DNA from: Lentzea nigeriaca
GTDB taxonomy: Bacteria; Actinomycetota; Actinomycetes; Mycobacteriales; Pseudonocardiaceae
Length of the DNA: 64,000 bases
Direction of reading: 5' to 3'
NCBI RefSeq assembly: GCF_016907955.1
Contig: NZ_JAFBCX010000019.1
Location: forward strand, 1-64,000
The stretch's first letter is position 1; each line of letters begins with the position of its first letter. This document shows positions 18,948-27,839 of the stretch, one piece after another. A program made the position numbers and the translations under genes. Below the pieces are notes generated by a model. That model did not search any database and was not told the DNA's origin. It was given only the letters and a program-made list of their open reading frames with translations.

Positions 18948-19994
18948 ATGTTCCACACGCTGGCCGTGCCCGTGATCGCCGCGCCCATGGCGGGCGGCGC
19001 CTCCACCCCCGAGCTCGTCGCCGCGGTGAGCGAGGCCGGTGGGTTCGGGTTCCTCGCGGCCGGTTACCTCACCGTCGAGCAGCTCGCGGAGAAGATCGAC
19101 CAGACGAGCCGGCTCACGAGCGCGCCGTTCGGGGTCAACCTGTTCGTGCCCGGCACGCGCCCGACCGCCGACATCTCGTCCTACGTGGACCGCGTCACGG
19201 CCTGCGCGGAGAAGATCGGGGCCGTGCCCGGCGATCCGCGCTGGGACGACGACAACTACGGCGGGAAGCTCGAACTGGTGCTCGCGTTGCGGGTTCCGGT
19301 GGTGTCGTTCACGTTCGGGCTGCCCGACGCCGACGACGTGCAGCGGCTCAAGGCGACCGGAACCACGATCGTCGTCACGGTCACCACCCCCAGCGAGGCC
19401 AGGCAGGCCCAGCAGATCGGCGCGGACGTCCTGTGCGTGCAGGGCGCGGACGCCGGGGCCCACCGCGGCACGTTCACCGACGACGGCATCTCGCCCGGCG
19501 GCGGCGAGCTGTACGGGACGCTCGCCGCGTTGTCGCTCGTCCGCAACGCGGTCGACCTGCCGGTGATCGCGACCGGCGGGCTCATGAGCGGCGCCGACGT
19601 CGCCGCCGTGCTGGCGGCGGGGGCGGTCGCGGCGCAGCTCGGCACCGCGTTCCTGGGCTGCCCGGAGGCCGGAACCGCTGCGGCGCACCGGGAAGCGCTT
19701 GCCGAAGGGGATCGCAGGACCGCGCTCACGAGGGCGTTCAGCGGACGGCCCGCACGAGGGCTCGTGAACCGGTTCCTCATCGAGAACACGCCGTACGCGC
19801 CGGCCGCGTACCCGAACGTGCACCACCTCACCAAGCCGGTGCGGGCGACCGGTGAGCCGGAGGTCATGTCGCTGTGGGCTGGCACCACCTATCCGCTCGC
19901 GACGGCGGAACCGGCGGCCGACCTCGTGCGAAGGCTCCACACGGAGCTCACCGATGTGGTCAATTCCTTGGCGCAGCGCTTCCGGCGCGGCTAA
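18948..19994 (+). CDS. Nitronate monooxygenase-type flavoprotein
   Basis: 348 residues from ATG 18948 (GTG 18942 possible). The TIM-barrel pattern of the NMO/2-nitropropane dioxygenase family is clear: VPVIAAPMAGGASTPELVAAV, GGFGFLAAGY, PFGVNLFVP, CVQGADAGAHRGT, VIATGGLMSG and AAQLGTAFL. FMN-dependent oxidation of nitronates is the family reaction; some relatives are enoyl reductases. The next gene follows after 10 nt with its own RBS. Confidence 0.9.
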   Translation: MFHTLAVPVIAAPMAGGASTPELVAAVSEAGGFGFLAAGYLTVEQLAEKIDQTSRLTSAPFGVNLFVPGTRPTADISSYVDRVTACAEKIGAVPGDPRWDDDNYGGKLELVLALRVPVVSFTFGLPDADDVQRLKATGTTIVVTVTTPSEARQAQQIGADVLCVQGADAGAHRGTFTDDGISPGGGELYGTLAALSLVRNAVDLPVIATGGLMSGADVAAVLAAGAVAAQLGTAFLGCPEAGTAAAHREALAEGDRRTALTRAFSGRPARGLVNRFLIENTPYAPAAYPNVHHLTKPVRATGEPEVMSLWAGTTYPLATAEPAADLVRRLHTELTDVVNSLAQRFRRG

Positions 19995-20004
19995 GAAGGA
20001 CAGC

Positions 20005-21528
20005 GTGACCTCGCTCTCCGATGAGACGTTCCGGGCGATGATGGACTGGAACCCGCTGTTCGCCACGGTCGTCGGCGTGCCCGGCTGGGACGACCGGCTC
20101 GAAGACCACAGCGTCGACGGCCAGCAGGCTCTGCGCGCCCGGCTGGAGGACATCCTGCGCCGGGTCGACGGAAGCGACGAGAGCGCGGTCGCGAAGGACG
20201 TGATCAGGCACCAGGCCACCTCGATCATCACCCTGCTCGACGCGCGGCTCGTCGAGCACACGGTGGCCCGCGGCCTGAACGCCCCGGTCGCGGTCCTGCT
20301 GAGGATGGCTTCCCAGGTGGACTTCTCGCAGCGGCTGCACCTGGTTCCCCGGTTCCTCGACCAGGTGACGGAACGGCTGCGGAACACCGACCGCAGGCCG
20401 TTGCGCCGGCACGTCGAGAACGGGGCGGCCCACGTCGAACGGTTCCTCGCCTCGCCCGTGCAGGAGTGGGAGGGCGACGCGGACCTGCGCCCGGCGTTCG
20501 CCCGGTACCGCGAGTTCCTGCTGTCGCTGGAGGGACGCGACGACGAGCACGCCGGCCTCTGCTGGCTGCCCGACGGTGAGGCCAACTACGCGAAGCTGGT
20601 CCGTGACTACACGACCACCTCGTACACCCCGGCCGAGCTGCACCAGCTCGGGCTCGACCTGATCGCCCGGTTGCGCGAGGAGTACGCGGAGATCGGTTCG
20701 CGGGTGTGGGGTACCACCGACGTGGCGGAGATCTTCCGGCGGCTGCACACGGAACTGTTGTGGGACAACGAGGACGAGATGGTCGCCAACGCGGTGCAGG
20801 CCGTCGCGCGGGCGGAGGCCGAGGCACCGAACTGGTTCGGCCGGCTGCCGAAGGCGCGCTGCGAGGTCCGGCTCGTGCCGGAGGTGGACCGCCGCAGCGC
20901 CCCGTTCGCGTACTACGTGGACGCCGCGCTCGACGGGTCCCGTCCCGGCGTGTACTTCCTGAACCCGTTGAACGCCACCGAACGCAGCCGCACGGTCTCG
21001 GAGGTCACGGCGTTCCACGAGGCGACGCCGGGCCACCACCTGCAGCTCTCGCTCGCCGCCGAGACCGAGCTGACCAACCTGCGCAAGTTCGCGTTCATCG
21101 ACTCCTACATCGAGGGCTGGGGCCTCTACACCGAGCGGCTGGCCGACGAGATGGGCCTCTACTCGTCGGACGTCGACCGGCTGGGCATGCTCGGGCTCGA
21201 CGCTATGCGCGCCGGGCGGCTCGTCGTCGACACGGGCCTGCACGCGCTCGGGTGGTCGCGGCAGCAGGCCGTCGACTACCTGCGCGAGAACACCGCGATG
21301 GACGACACGGAGATCAACTCCGAGGTCGACAGGTACATCGAGACGCCGGGGCAGGCGCTCGCGTACATGGTGGGGCGGCTGGAGATCCAGCGGTTGCGCG
21401 AGGAGGCCAGGTCCGCCATGGGCGACCGGTTCGACATCAAGGCTTTCCACGACCTGGTGCTGGAGAACGGCGTGGTGCCGTTGTCCACACTGGGCGATCT
21501 TGTCACCACGTGGTCGGGGAGGGCCTGA
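20005..21528 (+). CDS. DUF885 family putative metallopeptidase, copy 1
   Basis: 507 residues from GTG 20005 behind AAGAAGGA. The zinc motif HEATPGHHLQL (~346) is the HExxPGHH signature of DUF885 proteins, predicted gluzincin-type peptidases; further conserved parts are FIDSYIEGWGLYTERLADEMG and PGQALAYMVGRLEI. No signal peptide. The stop overlaps the start of a close paralogue (TGATG), so this is a tandem duplication kept in one operon. Confidence 0.9.
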   Translation: MTSLSDETFRAMMDWNPLFATVVGVPGWDDRLEDHSVDGQQALRARLEDILRRVDGSDESAVAKDVIRHQATSIITLLDARLVEHTVARGLNAPVAVLLRMASQVDFSQRLHLVPRFLDQVTERLRNTDRRPLRRHVENGAAHVERFLASPVQEWEGDADLRPAFARYREFLLSLEGRDDEHAGLCWLPDGEANYAKLVRDYTTTSYTPAELHQLGLDLIARLREEYAEIGSRVWGTTDVAEIFRRLHTELLWDNEDEMVANAVQAVARAEAEAPNWFGRLPKARCEVRLVPEVDRRSAPFAYYVDAALDGSRPGVYFLNPLNATERSRTVSEVTAFHEATPGHHLQLSLAAETELTNLRKFAFIDSYIEGWGLYTERLADEMGLYSSDVDRLGMLGLDAMRAGRLVVDTGLHALGWSRQQAVDYLRENTAMDDTEINSEVDRYIETPGQALAYMVGRLEIQRLREEARSAMGDRFDIKAFHDLVLENGVVPLSTLGDLVTTWSGRA

Positions 21529-23060
21529 TGTCGCTCGCGGACGAGATGTTCCAGGCGTGCATGGACTGGTCGCCGATCTCCGCCACGATGTACGGCCTGC
21601 CCGGCTGGGACGACCAGGTCGAGGACCTGAGCGTGGAGGGCGAACAGGCGCTGCGGGCGCGGATCACCGACATTCTGCGCCGGACCGAGACGAGTGAGGA
21701 GGACCCCGTCACGCTCGCCGTCATCAGGCACCAGGGCGAGTCGATCGTGGCGCGCATCGACGCCAAGCTCATCGAGCACACCGTCGCGACGGGCCTGAGC
21801 GCGCCGGTGAACGGCCTGCTCATGATCGCGTCGCAGCTCGACGTGTCGCAGCGGCTCGGCAAGTTCGCCCGCTACATCGAGCAGGCGGGCGACCGGCTGC
21901 GCCACTCCGACCGCCGGCCGCTGCGCCGTCACATCGAGGCCGGGAAGACACGCCTGGAACGGTTCCTGGCCGCGCCGGCGCAGGAGTGGGAAGGCGAGTA
22001 CTCCGGCGAGATCCGCTCGGCCGTGGCCGGGTTCCGCGACCTGCTGGCGTCCATTGAGGACGGTCGCGGGGACGACAAGCCCGGCCTGTGCTGGCTGCCC
22101 GACGGCGAGCAGAACTACGCGAACCTGGTCCGCAACTACACGACGACCTCGTACAGCCCCACCGAACTGCATCATCTCGGGCTCGACCTGATCGCCCGGT
22201 TGCGGGACGAGTACGCGGAGATCGGCTCCCGGCTGTGGGGCACCGGTGACGTGCAGGAGATCTTCCGGCGGCTGCGCACGGAACTGTTGTGGGACAACGA
22301 GGACGAGATGGTCGCGAACGCCGTGGAGGCGATCGCACGGGCCGAGGCCGAGGCGCCGAACTGGTTCGGCCGCATGCCGAAGGTCGGGTGCCAGGTGCGT
22401 GCCGTCGACCCCGCGGAGCGGGAGACGGCGCCGATCGCGTTCTACCTGCCCGCGCCGCTCGACGGCAGCCGCCCCGGCACCTACTGGCTGAACCCGTTGG
22501 GGGCCACCCAACGCAGCCGCACGTTGTCCGAGGCCACGGCGTTCCACGAGGCGGTGCCCGGCCACCACTACCAGCTGAGCATCGCGGCCGACACCGGCAT
22601 GCACAACATCCGCAGGTTCGCGTTCATCGAGGCCTACCTGGAGGGCTGGGGCCTCTACACCGAGCGCCTCGCCGACGAGATGGGCCTGTACTCGTCGGAC
22701 GAACAGCGCCTCGGCATGCTCAGCCTCGACGCGATGCGCGCCGGCCGGCTGGTCGTCGACACGGGCATGCACGCGTTCGGCTGGACGCGGCAGCAGGCCG
22801 TCGACTACCTGCGGGAGAACACGGTCATGACCGAGCCCGAGATCACCTCGGAGATCGACAGGTACATCGAAGTGCCCGGTCAGGCGCTCGCGTACATGGT
22901 GGGACGCATGGAGATCCAGCGGGTGCGCGCGGAGGCAGAGGAGAAGCTGGGCGACCGGTTCGACGTGCGCGCGTTCCACGACCTGGTCGTGGGGAGCGGC
23001 GCGGTGCCGCTCCCCGTGCTGAACGACCTCGTCACCGCCTGGACTGCTGCTTCTCCATGA
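21528..23060 (+). CDS. DUF885 family putative metallopeptidase, copy 2
   Basis: 510 residues from ATG 21528, overlapping the previous stop by one base. It aligns end to end with copy 1: both begin with MDW ... GLPGWDDxxED, and share TELLWDNEDEMVANAV, EAPNWFGR, HEAxPGHHxQLS and EGWGLYTERLADEMGLYSSD. The HEAVPGHH zinc motif is intact, so both copies are probably active. Differences cluster in the first 200 residues, possibly giving different substrate range. The 3' end overlaps the convergent permease gene by 29 nt. Confidence 0.9.
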   Translation: MSLADEMFQACMDWSPISATMYGLPGWDDQVEDLSVEGEQALRARITDILRRTETSEEDPVTLAVIRHQGESIVARIDAKLIEHTVATGLSAPVNGLLMIASQLDVSQRLGKFARYIEQAGDRLRHSDRRPLRRHIEAGKTRLERFLAAPAQEWEGEYSGEIRSAVAGFRDLLASIEDGRGDDKPGLCWLPDGEQNYANLVRNYTTTSYSPTELHHLGLDLIARLRDEYAEIGSRLWGTGDVQEIFRRLRTELLWDNEDEMVANAVEAIARAEAEAPNWFGRMPKVGCQVRAVDPAERETAPIAFYLPAPLDGSRPGTYWLNPLGATQRSRTLSEATAFHEAVPGHHYQLSIAADTGMHNIRRFAFIEAYLEGWGLYTERLADEMGLYSSDEQRLGMLSLDAMRAGRLVVDTGMHAFGWTRQQAVDYLRENTVMTEPEITSEIDRYIEVPGQALAYMVGRMEIQRVRAEAEEKLGDRFDVRAFHDLVVGSGAVPLPVLNDLVTAWTAASP

Positions 23061-24456
23061 CGGAGTTGCGCTTCGAGTAGGCGAAGTAGATCACCATGCC
23101 GATCACGAACCAGACCGCGAACCGCAGCCAGGTCTCCGGGGCGAGGAACGTGATCAGCCAGACCGAGAACACCACACCGATGATCGGCACGATCGGCATG
23201 CCCGGCGTCCTGAACGTGCGCGGCAGGTCTGGCTGCTTGTAGCGCAACACGATCACGGCGACGCAGACGACGACGAACGCCAGCAGGATGCCGATGTTGG
23301 TGAGCTCGGCGGCCTCGGCGATCGGCAGGAACCCGGCGATGACCGCGGAGGCGATGCCCAGCACCCAGGTGATGCGCGACGGCACGTGCTTCACCGGGTG
23401 CGTCTTCGCGAACCACCGCGGGAGCAGGCCGTCGCGGCTCATCGAGTAGCCGACGCGGGCCGCGCCCAGGAGGAACGTGAAGAGCACCGTCGTGATGCCG
23501 AGGATGGCACCGACGCTGATGATGATGCCCAGCCAGTGGAAGCCGATGTCCGCGAACGCCGTGGCGAACGCACTTTCCGCGTCGACGTCCTTGTAGTTGA
23601 CCATGCCGGTCAGCACGAGGCAGGCCAGCACGTACAGGACCATCGAGATCGCCAGCGAGTAGATGATCGCCTTGGGCATGTGCCGCTGCGAGTCCTTCGA
23701 CTCCTCGGCCGCCGTGCTCATCGCGTCGTACCCGAACACCGCGAAGAAAACCGTTGCCGCGCCGGTGAAAGCGCCGGACAGTCCAAACGGGAAGAACGGG
23801 TTGTAGTTGTCGGTGTCGATGTGGAAGACGCCGACGCCGATCACCAGCAGCACGACGGCGATCTTCAGGTACACCAGCGTGGTCTCGAACCGTGCAGCGT
23901 TCTTCATGCCGAGGTTGAGCACGTACGCGATCAGCAGGCAGAGGATCACCGCGAACAGGTTCACCTTGTAACTTCCGGGTTCGACGCCGTGGCCTTCTGT
24001 GCCCGGCGCGCCCAGCATCCACTGCGGCAGATGGATGTCGAGGAGGCTCAGCAGTTCCGTGAAGTAGCCGGAGATGCCGATCGCGACCACCGCCACGATC
24101 GCGGTGTACTCCAGCAACAGGTCCCAGCCGATGAACCAGCCGACGATCTCGCCCAGTACCGCGTAGCCGTAGGTGTAGGCGCTGCCCGCCTTGGGGATCA
24201 GACCGGCGAACTCCGCGTAGGAGAACGCGGCGGCGGCGCTCGCGACACCCGCCACGAGGAACGAGATCAGCACGGCCGGGCCTGCCGTCTTGTTCGCCAC
24301 GGCGCCCGCGAGCGAGAAGATGCCCGCGCCGATGATGCCGCCGATGCCGATCGCGGTGAGCTGCCACAGGCCCAGCGTTCTGGTGAGCCCGTCGCCCTTG
24401 TCCTCCGCGATCTGGTCGATGGGCTTGCGCCGGAAGACGCCCTGCGCCGTGCTCAT
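23032..24456 (-). CDS. APC-family amino acid permease
   Basis: 474 residues with about 12 predicted membrane helices. Hallmarks are LTAIGIGGIIGAGIFSLAG near residue 35, SYAEFAGLIPKAGSAYTYGYAVLGEIVGW, FFAVFGYDAMSTAAEESKDSQRHMPKAI and SRDGLLPRWFAK. The sequence is closest to the cationic amino acid transporter (CAT/YfnA) branch of the APC superfamily. ATG 24456 is chosen because the extension upstream lacks conserved residues. Substrate not determined by sequence. Confidence 0.93.
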   Translation of the reverse strand: MSTAQGVFRRKPIDQIAEDKGDGLTRTLGLWQLTAIGIGGIIGAGIFSLAGAVANKTAGPAVLISFLVAGVASAAAAFSYAEFAGLIPKAGSAYTYGYAVLGEIVGWFIGWDLLLEYTAIVAVVAIGISGYFTELLSLLDIHLPQWMLGAPGTEGHGVEPGSYKVNLFAVILCLLIAYVLNLGMKNAARFETTLVYLKIAVVLLVIGVGVFHIDTDNYNPFFPFGLSGAFTGAATVFFAVFGYDAMSTAAEESKDSQRHMPKAIIYSLAISMVLYVLACLVLTGMVNYKDVDAESAFATAFADIGFHWLGIIISVGAILGITTVLFTFLLGAARVGYSMSRDGLLPRWFAKTHPVKHVPSRITWVLGIASAVIAGFLPIAEAAELTNIGILLAFVVVCVAVIVLRYKQPDLPRTFRTPGMPIVPIIGVVFSVWLITFLAPETWLRFAVWFVIGMVIYFAYSKRNSVMEKQQSRR

Positions 24457-24477
24457 GGCTTCAGCTCCCTTGCAGAA

Positions 24478-24534
24478 GGTGGGTCCGGGCGAACCTATTC
24501 GCGTCAACTGTCACGCGGTTTGTCCGGACCCACC
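24478..24534. repeat. Inverted repeat between permease and dehydrogenase genes
   Basis: Perfect 11-bp arms GGTGGGTCCGG (24478-24488) and CCGGACCCACC (24524-24534) separated by 35 nt. It lies downstream of the minus-strand dehydrogenase gene and upstream of the permease start, so it could terminate the first, or act as an operator for the second. Neither can be decided from the sequence. Confidence 0.6.
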
Positions 24535-24568
24535 AAACAGGAGCCTGGTTTTTGTTCTGTTGTCCTGT

Positions 24569-25537
24569 TTACGGGCGAGTGAGCACGATCTTCCCGGCCG
24601 TCTCGCCGTCCATCATCGCCTTGAGGCCCTGCTCTGCGTCCTCGAACTTCAGCTCCGCGCCGATCTGCGGCTTGAGACCGTTGAGCGCGCAGAACTGGAT
24701 CAGGTCGCCCAGCTCCTCGCGCGTGCCCATGGTCGAGCCGACCACGCGCAACTGCAGGAAGAAGAGGCGCTGCAGCTCGGCCGCTGTGGCGTCACCGGAC
24801 GTGGCGCCCGAGATCACGACGATGCCGCCGGGCTTGAGCGCCTTCATCGAGTGCGACCAGGTGGCCTTGCCGACGGTCTCGAACACCGCGTCCACCCGTT
24901 CGGGCAGGCGCGCGCCGGACTCGAACGTCTCGTGGGCGCCCAGGGCCGTGGCCAGCGCGCGCTTCTCCTCGCTGCGGCCGGTGACCCAGACGCGGAAACC
25001 GGCGGCACGGCCGAGCTGGATGAGCGCGGTCGACACGCCACCCGACGCGCCCTGCACGAGCATCGTCTGGCCGGGACGCAGGCCGGACTTCACGAACAGC
25101 ATCCGGTACGCGGTGAGCCACGCCGTGCCCATGCAGGCGGCCTCGGCGAACGACAGGCCCGCGGGCTTGGGCAGCGCGTTGCGGGCGGGCACGACCACGT
25201 AGTCGGCGAACGTGCCCTGGTGCTTCTCGGTGAGCAGCGTGCGCTTCGGGTCGAGCGTCTCCTCACCCGACCAGCTCGGGTCGCCGATGACCGAGTGCAG
25301 CACCACCTCGGTGCCGTCGTCGAGGGTGCCGGCGCCGTCGCAGCCCAGGATCATCGGGAACTGCTCGGCCTTGATGCCGACGCCGCGCAACGTCCACAGG
25401 TCGTGCATGTTGAGGCTGGCTGCCTTGACCGCGACGCGCACCCACCCGTTCGGGACCTCGGGCTCGGGGCGCTCGCCGACGCGAAGCGAGGCCAGCGGGT
25501 TCTCAGGACTGGGTTCTGCTGCGTAAACGGCGAACAT
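24569..25537 (-). CDS. Zinc-independent quinone oxidoreductase-type dehydrogenase (MDR)
   Basis: 322 residues from ATG 25537 (25549 is an alternative). An N-terminal GroES-like domain (SLNMHDLWTLRG ... ILGCDGAGTLDDG) and a Rossmann domain with VQGASGGVSTALIQLGRAAG place it among medium-chain dehydrogenases of the NADPH:quinone reductase type. The structural-zinc cysteine cluster is missing, as in that branch. Substrate unknown. Confidence 0.9.
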   Translation of the reverse strand: MFAVYAAEPSPENPLASLRVGERPEPEVPNGWVRVAVKAASLNMHDLWTLRGVGIKAEQFPMILGCDGAGTLDDGTEVVLHSVIGDPSWSGEETLDPKRTLLTEKHQGTFADYVVVPARNALPKPAGLSFAEAACMGTAWLTAYRMLFVKSGLRPGQTMLVQGASGGVSTALIQLGRAAGFRVWVTGRSEEKRALATALGAHETFESGARLPERVDAVFETVGKATWSHSMKALKPGGIVVISGATSGDATAAELQRLFFLQLRVVGSTMGTREELGDLIQFCALNGLKPQIGAELKFEDAEQGLKAMMDGETAGKIVLTRP

Positions 25538-25607
25538 GGTTCGCAACATACCGACCGTCTGCCTGGCCAAATGCCGTAACACCGGTCACGGGACTAGAGT
25601 CGGGCGA

Positions 25608-25832
25608 GTGGACTGGCTGGTGCAGTGGTGGGACGGGGTCGAGCTGTGGGTCGTGCAGCTGCCCGTCGCGGTGCAGTTCCCCGTCGTGATGATCGTGGTG
25701 TTGCCGCTCTGCCTGGGCGTGGCGCGGCTGATCGACCGCGTTGCTGACTGGGGTGCGAAGAACCCCGCGTCGGGGATCGACGCGGCCCCGGAGCCCGAGC
25801 CTGAGCCCGAATCGGAGAAGATCGCCGCGTGA
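25608..25832 (+). CDS. Small single-pass membrane protein upstream of RNase
   Basis: 74 residues from GTG 25608. A hydrophobic span at ~18-40 (VQFPVVMIVVLPLCLGVARLI) is followed by a Pro-Glu-repeat acidic tail (PEPEPEPESEK). The stop overlaps the RNase start by GTGA, so the two are translationally coupled. No family recognised. Its fixed position before a secreted RNase suggests a role in export or tethering, but this is only inferred. Confidence 0.7.
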   Translation: MDWLVQWWDGVELWVVQLPVAVQFPVVMIVVLPLCLGVARLIDRVADWGAKNPASGIDAAPEPEPEPESEKIAA

Positions 25833-26278
25833 GTCCTGGTCGTCGCCTGACCGTCGCTCTGGTCGGCCTCTTCGCTCTGGTCCTGATCGGGTGGTTCGTC
25901 AAGGACAACACCTCCGGACCGCCTCCTGGGGTCAACAAGCCGGTGGTCACGAGCACCGCCGGGAAGGCGACCGTGCCCGGCGCGGACTCGGGCTTGGAGA
26001 TCAAGTCCCTGTCGAAGCTGCCCGCCGAGGCCTACGCGACCTGGAAGCTGATCGAGTCGAACGGCCCGTTCCCGTACCCGCGCAACGACGGCGTGACGTT
26101 CGAGAACCGGGAGAAGCGGCTGCCGCAGCAGAAGTCCGGGTACTACAAGGAGTACACGGTGCCGACGCCCGGCAGTTCCGACCGCGGCGCGCGGCGGCTC
26201 ATCACCGGTTCGGAAAGAGAAGTCTTCTACACCGGCGACCACTATTCGTCGTTCGTCGTCGTGGACGTGACGAAATGA
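25829..26278 (+). CDS. Exported guanyl-specific ribonuclease (barnase/RNase Sa family)
   Basis: 149 residues. A hydrophobic N-terminal segment (~9-25) serves as signal peptide or anchor; the RNase domain covers ~55-149. Catalytic-type residues are visible: Glu in the RNDGVTFENRE segment, Arg in RGARRLITG, and His in FYTGDHYSSFVVV. It cleaves RNA after guanosine. It is followed with an ATGA overlap by a barstar gene, the cytoplasmic inhibitor of this enzyme class, so the pair should form a toxin-inhibitor unit. Confidence 0.92.
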   Translation: MSPGRRLTVALVGLFALVLIGWFVKDNTSGPPPGVNKPVVTSTAGKATVPGADSGLEIKSLSKLPAEAYATWKLIESNGPFPYPRNDGVTFENREKRLPQQKSGYYKEYTVPTPGSSDRGARRLITGSEREVFYTGDHYSSFVVVDVTK

Positions 26279-26538
26279 AACGGCACATTCTCGTTTCGGA
26301 GAAGTCGGCGGCGATCTCGGCCATTGCCGAGGCGCTCGACTTTCCGGACTGGTTCGGCCAGAACCTCGACGCGTTGTACGACAGCCTGACCGATCTCTCG
26401 TGGCTGCCCGAGGGTGAATACGTGCTGGTCGTGCCCGCGAACCTGGACTCGTCCGTCGCGGACGTGCTGCGTGACGCTGTGAAGCGGACCGCTGAATCAG
26501 GTGACCGGAAACTGCGCGTCATTCGCACAGAACGGTGA
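26275..26538 (+). CDS. Barstar-family ribonuclease inhibitor
   Basis: 87 residues from ATG 26275, overlapping the RNase stop by 4 nt. It matches barstar: MKRHILVSEK strand, the ALDFPDWFGQNLDALYDSLTDL loop-helix that plugs the RNase active site (including the Asp of NLDAL), and a final LRVIRTE strand. It protects the producing cell from the RNase before export. Confidence 0.94.
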   Translation: MKRHILVSEKSAAISAIAEALDFPDWFGQNLDALYDSLTDLSWLPEGEYVLVVPANLDSSVADVLRDAVKRTAESGDRKLRVIRTER

Positions 26539-26581
26539 CTTGGGCTGCGCTTCTCCCGTCCGGAGTGGACAGTGCAGCTCC

Positions 26582-26998
26582 ATGGGAACGCAATTCCGTC
26601 GCTTGAGTCATGCGCTCGGTGTCGTCATGGTTGTCGGCGTGCTCTGTCCGGCCGTGTCGTTCGCCGGTGACCCCGACTGCTCGCAGGACGAACCGTTCAC
26701 GCCGTTCGACACGATCGACGGCGACAACCCGGTGACGATGCAGAACGGCCGCGTGATCGAGCTGCGCGCGTCGAACAAGTCCAAGTGCGCGTGGGGCCGC
26801 ATCTCCTACGGCACACCCGGCGAGGAGATCTGGACGGACCGCAAGGACCCCTCGGCCAACGAGCACGAGGGGTTCCTCGGGTACACGCGGATCGACTCGG
26901 GCACCGTGAAGTACACCGAGCCGTTCAAGAACGACGGCAAGATCATGCGCGCCTGCGGCTCCTCGCAGGGCGTGATCGAGTGCACGGGCTGGTTCTAG
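26582..26998 (+). CDS. Secreted DUF2690-like protein
   Basis: 138 residues from ATG 26582. Signal peptide ~1-28 (VVGVLCPAVSFAG). The mature part has paired cysteines (DPDC, SKCAWGRISYG, RACGSSQGVIEC) and the RVIELRASNKSKCAWGR core seen in small secreted actinobacterial DUF2690/YjfA proteins. Function unknown. It follows the RNase-barstar pair after 43 nt and may be in the same transcript. Its stop shares CTAG with the convergent enoyl-CoA hydratase gene. Confidence 0.72.
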   Translation: MGTQFRRLSHALGVVMVVGVLCPAVSFAGDPDCSQDEPFTPFDTIDGDNPVTMQNGRVIELRASNKSKCAWGRISYGTPGEEIWTDRKDPSANEHEGFLGYTRIDSGTVKYTEPFKNDGKIMRACGSSQGVIECTGWF

Positions 26999-27768
26999 TT
27001 GGTGGGAACCCAGGAGGGCCTGCGCTTCTCCCTGAACGCCGCGATGCCCTCCTGCCCCTCCGGCCCGCCGAAGTGCTGCGCCGACAGCTTCAGCATGTCC
27101 GCGAAGACCTCGCCGAGGTTCGTGGACCGCTCCCGCTGCAACATCTCCTTGGTGGCGGCGAGGGCGTTGGGCGCGCCGAGCGCGAGCATGTCGGTGTAGC
27201 GGCGGACCTCGGCGTCGACGCCGTCGACGGGCACCGCGGAGTTGATCAGGCCGATCTCCTTGCCTCGGTTGGCGTCGAACACCTCACCGGTGAGGAACAG
27301 CTCGTGCGCCTGGCGGGGAAGCAGGCGCGGCAGCACGGTGACCGAGATGACCGCGGGCACGACACCGATCCTGACCTCGCTGAACGCGAACGTCGCCTCG
27401 TGCGCGGCGACCGCGATGTCGCAGGCCGCGACGATGCCGACGCCACCCGCGCGAGCCGGCCCCTTGAGCGCGGCCACGACCGGCTTCGGGCTGGTCCAGA
27501 GCTGCTCGAGGATCGCGGGGAACTCGTTGACGCCCTGGTCTCCCGCGCTCGCTCCGGCGGCCTCCTTGAGGTCCATGCCGGAACAGAACACGGAACCCGT
27601 GTGGGTCAGCACGACCACACGCACCCCGTCGTCCTGGTTCGCCGCGGTCAGGTGCTCCTTGAGCTCCCGGCGCAGCTGCGCGGACAGGGCGTTGCGGTTG
27701 TGGGGTGAGTCCAGCGTGATCGTCGCGATGCCACGCTGCACCTTGAAGTGGACGAGCTCGTCTGCCAT
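26995..27768 (-). CDS. Enoyl-CoA hydratase/isomerase family protein
   Basis: 257 residues. The crotonase fold pattern is clear: ATITLDSPHNRNALS, oxyanion-hole region CSGMDLKEA, and the second region KPVVAALKGPARAGGVGIVAACDIAVAAHEATF. The hydratase glutamates at the usual GG-x-x-E positions are not obvious, so it may be an isomerase or another acyl-CoA-acting member. Expected role in fatty acid or side-chain beta-oxidation. Confidence 0.9.
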   Translation of the reverse strand: MADELVHFKVQRGIATITLDSPHNRNALSAQLRRELKEHLTAANQDDGVRVVVLTHTGSVFCSGMDLKEAAGASAGDQGVNEFPAILEQLWTSPKPVVAALKGPARAGGVGIVAACDIAVAAHEATFAFSEVRIGVVPAVISVTVLPRLLPRQAHELFLTGEVFDANRGKEIGLINSAVPVDGVDAEVRRYTDMLALGAPNALAATKEMLQRERSTNLGEVFADMLKLSAQHFGGPEGQEGIAAFREKRRPSWVPTN

Positions 27769-27839
27769 GGCGCTGACCTTAGCCGGGGCAGACGAGCTCT
27801 ACTCTGTGATGCCCGGCAGGGGGTGGGGCATCACCAGGG

